Shown: piece after piece, positions 1 through 4,545 of the stretch
How the letters are laid out: each line of letters begins with the position of its first letter
How positions within the stretch are numbered: position 1 is the stretch's first letter
NCBI GenBank assembly: GCA_018609825.1
Contig: JAHEOA010000103.1
Location: 1 to 6,763 of the forward strand
Direction: 5' to 3'
From: Candidatus Bipolaricaulota bacterium
Lineage (GTDB): Bacteria; Bipolaricaulota; Bipolaricaulia; RBG-16-55-9
Length of the DNA: 6,763 nt
Position numbers and translations under genes: made by a program
Notes under the pieces: model-generated
The model's database searches: none
What the model saw: only the letters and a program-made list of their open reading frames with translations
What the model was told of the DNA's origin: nothing

Positions 1-29
1 GCCTCGTCCGTGGTCTCTTGGGTCGTCAT
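1..29 (-). CDS. Start of an unidentified downstream operon gene (partial)
   Basis: Only the first nine codons and two bases of a tenth are visible; they read MTTQETTDEA if the last codon is completed as Ala. The start is well supported. An ATG lies in an ATGA overlap with the stop of the TauE/SafE gene, and a strong GGAGGAGG Shine-Dalgarno sits six bases upstream (positions 36-43), inside the end of the preceding gene. It is therefore the next member of the sulfur operon. The short polar N-terminus rules out an immediate membrane helix or signal peptide but gives no family. A small regulator of the CsoR/CstR type would fit the operator seen upstream, but that is speculation. Confidence 0.7.
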
Positions 30-538
30 GCGGTTCCTCCTCCCGTGGAAGCTTCCGGGTTGGCGCTCGGCTCGGTCGCTGGTCGGGCGCGCGCCACTTT
101 GACGGCGATCACGCCCGTCACAAGCAGTGCCGAGGCGAAGATCAGCCCCATGCTGACCGTCTCCAGCGTTGCGTTGTTCAAGGCCGAGCCGATCTGGCGC
201 ACGGCCACGGCCGTGGCCACGCCCACGAGCATCCAGCCGAAGACGCTTTTAATCGAGTCCGCGTCGACCAGATTCGTGGCAGCAGCGCCAAGCTGAGCGC
301 CCAGGGCGCTGCCAGCGAGCAGGGGCTTGACAACCCCGAGGTTCACGCCGCCGGCTCCGGCATAGAGGAACGTGCCGATGCCGCCGGAGAAGACGATCTC
401 GAACAGATCGGTCCCGACCGCGATCGGCACGGGGACGCCGATAAGGTAGATGAGCGCCGCCATGCGAATGAAGCCGAAGAGCGTCCCGATCAAGTGACCG
501 AAGACGACGAAGGTCGCGACGCTGAGCGGATCCATCAC
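26..538 (-). CDS. Half-size TauE/SafE-family permease (putative sulfite/organosulfur exporter)
   Basis: This integral membrane protein of about 170 residues belongs to the TauE/SafE (DUF81) family, whose members export sulfite or sulfonates. Residues 28-50 (ALIYLIGVPVPIAVGTDLFE, then IVF) and the following GTFLYAG...GSALGAQLGA stretch match the second repeat of full-length TauE/SafE proteins, including the IAVGTDLF signature. Helices are predicted near 4-22, 28-45, 49-75, 97-118 and 128-148; the tail is polar. Full-length relatives have two homologous halves and usually about 250-300 residues. Here a first-half-like N-terminal helix (to about residue 22, LFGF) runs straight into the second half, and the usual glycine-rich GxGGG loop is missing at the join. 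The start is ambiguous: GTG at 538 makes a 4-base overlap with the 52-residue gene, while ATG at 535 makes a 1-base TGATG overlap. No strong ribosome site is seen, so translation is probably coupled. Its role as sulfite exporter is inferred from the neighbouring persulfide dioxygenase-like gene. Confidence 0.85.
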   Translation of the reverse strand: MMDPLSVATFVVFGHLIGTLFGFIRMAALIYLIGVPVPIAVGTDLFEIVFSGGIGTFLYAGAGGVNLGVVKPLLAGSALGAQLGAAATNLVDADSIKSVFGWMLVGVATAVAVRQIGSALNNATLETVSMGLIFASALLVTGVIAVKVARARPATEPSANPEASTGGGTA

Positions 539-693
539 CGATCCATCCCGTTGCGATGACGCGCTCGCACGCGGGCCACTGTTCGGGTCAGGCCGCCGTA
601 GAGCGCGTAGAGCACCAAGGCTTCGACGAGCACCACGCCGGTCACCGCGAGCGCGTCGACGGTTCCGTTCAGCTCCAGTCCGAACTGCGCCAT
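535..693 (-). CDS. 52-residue single-helix membrane protein in sulfur operon
   Basis: This short gene fills the space between the PmpB-like and TauE/SafE genes. It has a good AAAGGAG ribosome site (701-707) seven bases before its ATG, placed in the last codons of pmpB. Two bases separate it from the pmpB stop, and its TGA overlaps the start of the TauE/SafE gene. The protein has a short N-terminal segment with FGLE at residues 4-7, one hydrophobic helix at about 11-33 (containing VVLVEALVLYALYGG with a buried Glu), and a strongly basic tail (RTVARVRARHRNGMDR). By the positive-inside rule the C-terminus faces the cytoplasm. From memory, similarly short one-helix proteins with a VEALVLY-like core occur in haloarchaeal operons of the same content, but I could not check this. 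It may be an accessory subunit of the adjacent transporters; the function is unknown. Confidence 0.75.
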   Translation of the reverse strand: MAQFGLELNGTVDALAVTGVVLVEALVLYALYGGLTRTVARVRARHRNGMDR

Positions 694-695
694 CC

Positions 696-1196
696 TCAAG
701 CTCCTTTCGTACGTCCGGTCTGAACCGTCGTCTCGGATATAATCGATGGGCCCCGCGAGCGGACGACGCCGTGCAGATACGCGCCGAGGAACATGCCGGC
801 GATCCCGACCAACACGGGCCAGTTGCCCACGCCGAGGCTGGCGTAGGCCGCTCCCGGACAGAGGCCGGTCAGTCCCCAACCCATGCCGAAGACGGCGCCG
901 CCGGTCAGGACGTTGCGATCCAGCGTGTGGCGATGCAGCTCGTATGCTCGACCGGTCAGGGGCGCAGGTCCGCGTCGGAAGCGGGTTGTCAGACGGAACG
1001 TCAGCCCGGCCACCGCCGCCGCACCGCCCATGACGAACAGCAAGCCGAGGTCGGCCCATTGCAGGAAGTCGAGCACGACCTCCGGGCGGACCATGCGACT
1101 CAAGGCCAAACCAAAGCCGAACACGAGACCACCGAGATAGACGAGCGGCAGCGTCCAACGGCTGCGGGTCTGCTGGGTCTGGCCTCCCGCGTTCAT
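696..1196 (-). CDS. pmpB: YeeE/YedE-family transporter half, PmpB-like
   Basis: A 166-residue membrane protein of the YeeE/YedE group that transports thiosulfate or other sulfur compounds. It corresponds to the C-terminal half-type subunit, PmpB (DUF6691-like). Residues 15-35 read as a first helix (PLVYLGGLVFGFGLALSRM). The key motif is GMGWGLTGLCPGAA at about 104-117, with the single cysteine Cys113 at the position of the conserved sulfur-relay cysteine of this family. Further helices lie near 45-65 and 124-144, with a basic cytoplasmic loop between them (about 68-94). The ATG at 1196 makes an ATGA overlap with the stop of the PmpA-like gene, and a GGGGGTGA stretch precedes it. A longer reading of the same frame, reaching to about 1400, is a shadow of pmpA and was not used. 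PmpA and PmpB together are expected to equal one full-length YeeE/YedE protein. The substrate is inferred, not shown. Confidence 0.9.
   Translation of the reverse strand: MNAGGQTQQTRSRWTLPLVYLGGLVFGFGLALSRMVRPEVVLDFLQWADLGLLFVMGGAAAVAGLTFRLTTRFRRGPAPLTGRAYELHRHTLDRNVLTGGAVFGMGWGLTGLCPGAAYASLGVGNWPVLVGIAGMFLGAYLHGVVRSRGPSIISETTVQTGRTKGA
701..707 (-). promoter_or_regulatory. Ribosome binding site of the 52-residue gene
   Basis: AAAGGAG on the minus strand, seven bases before the ATG at 693, lying inside the end of the pmpB-like coding region. It is the main evidence that the very short gene is translated. Confidence 0.7.
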
Positions 1197-1660
1197 GGTG
1201 TCACCCCCAGGGCGCTCACCAACTGAGCCACGCCCATGGCGACAAGCACGAAGACCGCGACGTTGACGAGCGAGGTCGTCGACAGCGACCCGAGGCCGCA
1301 GATGCCGTGGCCCGAGGTGCAGCCCTTGCCGAGCCGCGTGCCGACCCCGACGAGGACACCGCCGACCCCCAGCCGCCACCACTGGACGTCGGTGATCCAC
1401 GGCCCGCTCTGGAACGTGAGCGCGTAGAGGACGGCCCCGGAGACGATCCCGAGCGTGAAGACGAGGCGCCAGTCCCGTTCCCCCGCGTACTTCTGGAACC
1501 GGGACAGCGTGCCGAGTCGAGGGACGTAGGTCAGCGTGGACTCGAGGAACGTGCTGGCGCCGGCCCGAATCCCGGTGCCCAGGTAAATCAGCGCCGTGGC
1601 CGCGCCGACCAGCAGCCCGCCGCCCAGGTAGACCGCGATCCCGTTCGGAAACAGCTCCAT
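1193..1660 (-). CDS. pmpA: YeeE/YedE-family transporter half, PmpA-like
   Basis: A 155-residue membrane protein, the N-terminal-type partner of a split YeeE/YedE sulfur transporter. The diagnostic motif is GTRLGKGCTSGHGICG at residues 107-122, giving Cys114 and Cys121. The first matches the conserved cysteine through which sulfur species are thought to pass in the thiosulfate transporter TsuA/YeeE. Helices are predicted near 8-28, 66-84, 97-113 and 130-150. A short soluble-looking segment (about 38-64) carries GASTFLES, also typical of the family. The ATG at 1660 is chosen over an in-frame start at about 1726: it has GAGGTGA (1666-1672) six bases upstream, and the longer version would add 22 non-hydrophobic residues overlapping the preceding gene. 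It begins 10 bases after the stop of the rhodanese-MBL gene and overlaps pmpB by four bases, so the two halves should be made in equal amounts. Confidence 0.9.
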   Translation of the reverse strand: MELFPNGIAVYLGGGLLVGAATALIYLGTGIRAGASTFLESTLTYVPRLGTLSRFQKYAGERDWRLVFTLGIVSGAVLYALTFQSGPWITDVQWWRLGVGGVLVGVGTRLGKGCTSGHGICGLGSLSTTSLVNVAVFVLVAMGVAQLVSALGVTP

Positions 1661-1670
1661 GGCGATCACC

Positions 1671-2894
1671 TCACGCGTCGTGGGCCGAGCTGACCGCACA
1701 GACGTTGCGGCCGGTCTCCAGCTCACTCGCCTTGCGCTCGTCGGGTTCGATCAAGCCGGCATTGACGCGCTTGATCTCGACGTACTCGTCGGGGAAGGTC
1801 GGAAGGCTCTCGAGGATGTAGTCGACGAACGCCGACTCGCCCTCTTGGACCTTCAGCAGGCCCTCGTTGCGCCGAGCGACGTTGCCGAGGGTGTCGGCAA
1901 AGAGGGCGTCGTCGCCGGCTTCGTCGGGCCCGCTGAAGTGGCCGGGCAGCACGACGGTCTCCTCGGGCAGCGCCAAGATGCGCTTGAGCGAACGGTAGTG
2001 CAATGGGGCCCACGTTTCGCCCTGGCCGCCCAGGTCGGGGCGCGCGATGGAGTCAATGAAGACGCTGTCGCCGGTGGTCAGATATTTTCCATCGACCAAG
2101 TACGCCAAGTTGCCCAGCGTGTGACCGGGGATGTGCAAGGCCTCGATCTCGACATCTCCGAGTTGGAACGTCTGCCCGTCGTCGACGAACGCGTAGTCGA
2201 TCTCGGCCGGCAGCACGTCGAGCGGATGGATGGCGTCATAGGGGTGGAGGTGGTAGGGGACATTCAGCCGTTCGGCCAGCGCGGGGCCGCCGCTGATGTG
2301 GTCGGCGTGGGCGTGGGTGTCGAGCACGAAAAGGATCTCGGCGCTCCGCTCCCGGACGAGATCGATGTAGGTGTCCACGTGGCGGAGCGGGTCGACGACC
2401 ACCGCTTGACCCTTCGAGACCACGACGTGGCTGATGCAGCCGCGCGCCGGCCGCGTCACTTGATAGATTCCCAGTCGATCATCTTCGGCGACTGTCTGAA
2501 TGTCGTAAAACCGGCCCCAAGCCTCCATGCCGCCGCGGAGCGTCTCGGCCGTGTAGCCGAGCCCGCGCAACGCCTCGGTGACGTCCATCGAACTGACGCC
2601 CTGGGCGCAGACCGAGACGACCTCGGCATCGGTGGTCAGTTCGTCCCGAAGATGGGTCTGCACGTAGTCTTGGATCTTGACGATGGGCTCGTCGTCGACA
2701 CCCCCCGGGGGCACCATCTCGCGGTACGGCACGTTGATCGTCTTCAAATTGCCCCGTCCCTCAACGCCCCAAGACTCGACAGCGTCGCGCCCGCGCACGT
2801 CGAAGACAATGATCGGATCACGGCGATCCAGTTTCGCCTTCAAGTCGTGGGCGACGATGCTTGATTCGGTCGTTTCGTTCGGCGTGTCGACCAT
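1671..2894 (-). CDS. Rhodanese / metallo-beta-lactamase fusion, persulfide dioxygenase-like
   Basis: A cytosolic protein of 407 residues and first gene of the sulfur operon. Residues about 15-130 form a rhodanese domain with the active-site loop VCAQGVSS, so Cys96 would carry the persulfide. Residues about 140-330 form a metallo-beta-lactamase fold: THAHADH at 193-199 (His194, His196, Asp198, His199), His258 in IPGHT, Asp276 in TTGD and His319 in LPGHF. In the ETHE1 persulfide dioxygenases the equivalents of His194, His258 and Asp276 hold one Fe(II), and glutathione or low-molecular-weight persulfide is oxidised to sulfite. Cys153 in RGCISH and Cys399 in NVCA near the C-terminus are further cysteines. 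The rhodanese comes first, as in Blh-type fusions and unlike CstB. The ATG at 2894 is favoured by AAGGAGG five bases upstream; upstream in-frame ATGs at 2960 and 2918 lack ribosome sites, and the first overlaps the promoter. A generic glyoxalase II role is less likely, given the neighbours. Confidence 0.92.
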   Translation of the reverse strand: MVDTPNETTESSIVAHDLKAKLDRRDPIIVFDVRGRDAVESWGVEGRGNLKTINVPYREMVPPGGVDDEPIVKIQDYVQTHLRDELTTDAEVVSVCAQGVSSMDVTEALRGLGYTAETLRGGMEAWGRFYDIQTVAEDDRLGIYQVTRPARGCISHVVVSKGQAVVVDPLRHVDTYIDLVRERSAEILFVLDTHAHADHISGGPALAERLNVPYHLHPYDAIHPLDVLPAEIDYAFVDDGQTFQLGDVEIEALHIPGHTLGNLAYLVDGKYLTTGDSVFIDSIARPDLGGQGETWAPLHYRSLKRILALPEETVVLPGHFSGPDEAGDDALFADTLGNVARRNEGLLKVQEGESAFVDYILESLPTFPDEYVEIKRVNAGLIEPDERKASELETGRNVCAVSSAHDA

Positions 2895-2899
2895 CGGAT

Positions 2900-2906
2900 C
2901 CTCCTT
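2900..2906 (-). promoter_or_regulatory. Ribosome binding site fixing the rhodanese-MBL start
   Basis: AAGGAGG on the minus strand, five bases before the ATG at 2894. It is the best match in the window to the anti-Shine-Dalgarno sequence and decides between three in-frame ATGs. Confidence 0.85.
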
Positions 2907-2925
2907 CGCCGGGATCATGATAACG

Positions 2926-2941
2926 ATACCCCGCAGGGTAT
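2926..2941. promoter_or_regulatory. Operator candidate 1, inverted repeat ATACCC-N4-GGGTAT
   Basis: A perfect 6+6 inverted repeat with a four-base GC-rich centre. It lies just downstream of the predicted transcription start of the rhodanese-MBL operon and about 30 bases before its start codon. The ATACCC/GGGTAT half-sites resemble operators of the CsoR/RcnR/FrmR/CstR superfamily (known pattern: A/T-rich ends flanking a G/C tract). CstR responds to persulfides, which fits the genes controlled here. The binding protein is not identified in the window. Confidence 0.6.
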
Positions 2942-2950
2942 AATGACCCC

Positions 2951-2979
2951 ACTCTAACATAGGGGTGGGGGTATATCAA
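2951..2979 (-). promoter_or_regulatory. Sigma70-like promoter of the sulfur operon
   Basis: Read on the minus strand: a -35 TTGATA (2974-2979), a 17-base spacer, and a -10 TAGAGT (2951-2956) preceded by TGT, an extended -10. Transcription would start near 2944, giving a leader of roughly 50 bases before the ATG. The spacer is a C-rich tract that is part of the second operator candidate. Confidence 0.6.
2959..2974. promoter_or_regulatory. Operator candidate 2, ATAGGGG...GGGTAT site in the promoter spacer
   Basis: A 16-bp stretch that begins with ATA and ends with GGGTAT, like operator candidate 1, but with a G tract throughout the middle. It resembles the G-tract operators described for FrmR and RcnR. 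Its centre lies 33 bp from the centre of site 1, about three helical turns, so both would face the same side of the DNA. It overlaps the -35/-10 spacer, a position suited to repression. Confidence 0.45.
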
Positions 2980-3067
2980 GCGAGGGCCTGGATCGGGGCC
3001 AAGCAGCCAAGGACCCAACTCGCAATGCCGTTTTCAAGCTTGTCTCATGTCGTCACCCAGCTCGATA

Positions 3068-3092
3068 CCCGGGGCCGGACGCGGGCCTCGGG
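3068..3092 (+). other. Possible leader hairpin upstream of the PKD lipoprotein gene
   Basis: CCCGGGGCC (3068-3076) can pair with GGCCTCGGG (3084-3092) through nine positions, one of them G-U, around a seven-base loop. No T-run follows, so it is not a classical terminator. It lies about 70 bases upstream of the lipoprotein start, in the divergent intergenic region. Such pairings arise readily in GC-rich DNA. I found no convincing plus-strand promoter between 2980 and 3148. Confidence 0.3.
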
Positions 3093-3148
3093 AAACGGGG
3101 TTTGACCGGCGTCATGTCCGTCGGGTCGTCGATCGGCAAAGATATGTC

Positions 3149-3154
3149 AGGAGG
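3149..3154 (+). promoter_or_regulatory. Ribosome binding site of the PKD lipoprotein gene
   Basis: AGGAGG eight bases before the ATG at 3163. It favours this start over the ATG two codons later, which would be spaced at 14 bases. Confidence 0.8.
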
Positions 3155-3162
3155 CGAGCGAT

Positions 3163-4455
3163 ATGCGAATGCGACCCGGCGTAACCGTCTTACTGGTGGG
3201 GGTATTGATGATCGGCGTCAGCGGCTGCGAGCTTCTGGACAATCTCCTCGGCCCGGTGCTCAACAAGGCCCCCGTGGCGATGATCCAGCCGTCGCGAACG
3301 TCCGGACCGGCGGCGTTGGCGGTCACGTTCGATGCGGCGGAGTCCTATGACCCCGACGGGGTCATTCTCAATTACGATTGGGCGTTCGGCGACGGCGAGA
3401 CGGACAGCGGGCTCCAGGTGACGCACTCTTACACCGAACCCGGCCGCCACATGGTCACGCTGACGGTGACCGATGAGGACGGGGCCAGCGGGCGCGACCA
3501 AGTCGAGATCCACGTGACCGAGCCCGCGTCCGGGGCGGCCATTCCGCTGATGGATCACGCCATCGCCAAGGACGTCCGGAACGGGTCACCGGTGGATCGG
3601 ACGCGGTCGTTCACGACCTCCGATGGGCGCGTCTACGTCTGGTTCCAGGTCGGCCCGGGCAGCGGCGCCCACACGAGCGCCGTCGAGTGGTATACGCCCC
3701 AGGGCGACCTCTACGTCACCACCACCGATCAGCCGAGCGGCTTCGGCCAACCCGGGCAATGGGCCTCGTACTCGCTCTGGCATTGGATGGGCCTGCAGAG
3801 TCCCCAGGGAACCGCCAGCAGTCCGCCGTCCGCGTATCCCGGCACCTGGCAGATCGTGGTCTATGTCGACGGCGAACGGCTCTACAGCGACGGGTTCACC
3901 CTGCAGAGCGGAACATCCGGCGGTGGCAACGCCTGTAACGTCGTCCGCGAAGAACCGGCATCGGTGATCGAGGGCGCATGGGAGCGGGACGACGCGATCC
4001 TCGTCTTTGAGGAACAAGTCTACTGGGCGCAAGCCGGCCAGGAGATCGACGTTGATATTGACGTCGACCGACTGGCTTCCGGGGCCGTGACGTTCGATGG
4101 GAGCCGTGATCTCGTGCCCGGACAACTGAGCGAGGTCGGCGTCTACAGCTACTATGTCCACGTCGATCCCGTCGGGCGACCGACTGCGGACCGACGGATG
4201 AACTGCGTGCTGTCGTTCGGCGAGCCGATTGTGGGCATCATCCTGACCGATGCTCGACTCGACGCCACGGACTCGACGCTCGGGTTCACGGCTCGTTATC
4301 CGACGGGCGTTGCCTCGCGCGGGGTCGATCTGGACCTGACCGACGCGCTGACGCTAAGCGCAGACCGCAGCCAGATCGCCATCGACTTCCACGCCTCAAC
4401 CGTCATCGACGCCATGCGCGTGCTGACGTTCATGGGCCAACTGCGCTTGCGCTAG
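3163..4455 (+). CDS. PKD-domain lipoprotein with two uncharacterised beta-rich domains
   Basis: An exported lipoprotein of 430 residues. The N-terminus is a classic type II signal: basic MRMRPG, a hydrophobic core at 7-19 and the lipobox VSGC, so cleavage leaves lipidated Cys22. Residues about 36-118 are one PKD domain, shown by YDPDGVILNYDWAFGDGE, HSYTEPGRHMVTLTVTDEDG and a final VEIHV strand. PKD domains are extracellular Ig-like modules common in surface proteins. Residues about 126-248 form a second beta-rich region with WYTPQGDLY and GTWQIVVYVDGERLY. After the GTSGGGN linker (250-256), a third region (about 258-430) has many short strands and contains Cys258 and Cys348, which could form a disulfide. 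From memory, this last region resembles a beta-rich domain seen in other secreted bacterial proteins, but I cannot name it. There are no catalytic motifs, so a structural, adhesive or ligand-binding role is possible. It stands alone, divergent from the sulfur operon and convergent with the cytochrome genes; a link to sulfur is not shown. Confidence 0.88.
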   Translation: MRMRPGVTVLLVGVLMIGVSGCELLDNLLGPVLNKAPVAMIQPSRTSGPAALAVTFDAAESYDPDGVILNYDWAFGDGETDSGLQVTHSYTEPGRHMVTLTVTDEDGASGRDQVEIHVTEPASGAAIPLMDHAIAKDVRNGSPVDRTRSFTTSDGRVYVWFQVGPGSGAHTSAVEWYTPQGDLYVTTTDQPSGFGQPGQWASYSLWHWMGLQSPQGTASSPPSAYPGTWQIVVYVDGERLYSDGFTLQSGTSGGGNACNVVREEPASVIEGAWERDDAILVFEEQVYWAQAGQEIDVDIDVDRLASGAVTFDGSRDLVPGQLSEVGVYSYYVHVDPVGRPTADRRMNCVLSFGEPIVGIILTDARLDATDSTLGFTARYPTGVASRGVDLDLTDALTLSADRSQIAIDFHASTVIDAMRVLTFMGQLRLR

Positions 4456-4485
4456 CCCTTCCGTCCAACCGCCCATGGAACGACG

Positions 4486-4522
4486 CGAGGCCATGTCGGT
4501 CGGGGTCGCCGACATGGCCTCG
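4486..4522. terminator. Perfect 14-bp hairpin between convergent genes
   Basis: CGAGGCCATGTCGG (4486-4499) is followed, after a nine-base loop, by its exact reverse complement (4509-4522). It sits in the 90-base gap between the lipoprotein stop (4455) and the stop of the convergent membrane-protein gene (4546), so it can serve both strands. Neither side has a clear run of T, so it is not a textbook intrinsic terminator. It may still end transcription or protect the mRNA 3' ends. Confidence 0.65.
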
Positions 4523-4545
4523 GCTCTTGGACTTAGATGTGACCG

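Noticed and set aside
535..1158. A 207-codon minus-strand frame covering the pmpB region
   Set aside because: The upstream part is Arg/Gly-rich and out of frame with the clear YeeE/YedE protein. Only the last 52 codons, with their own ribosome site, look real.
1659..2864. A 401-codon open frame on the plus strand opposite the rhodanese-MBL gene
   Set aside because: It is antisense to a protein with intact catalytic motifs and reads as low-complexity Val/Asp/Gly-rich sequence with no recognisable motif. Long antisense frames are expected in GC-rich genes.
2914..2921. ATCATGAT palindrome in the leader of the sulfur operon, containing an in-frame ATG at 2918
   Set aside because: Eight-base palindromes are common by chance, and this ATG has no ribosome site, while the ATG at 2894 has an excellent one.
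3102..3107. TTGACC as a -35 box for the lipoprotein gene
   Set aside because: No acceptable -10 element lies 15 to 19 bases downstream; the sequence there is GC-rich without TA-rich hexamers.
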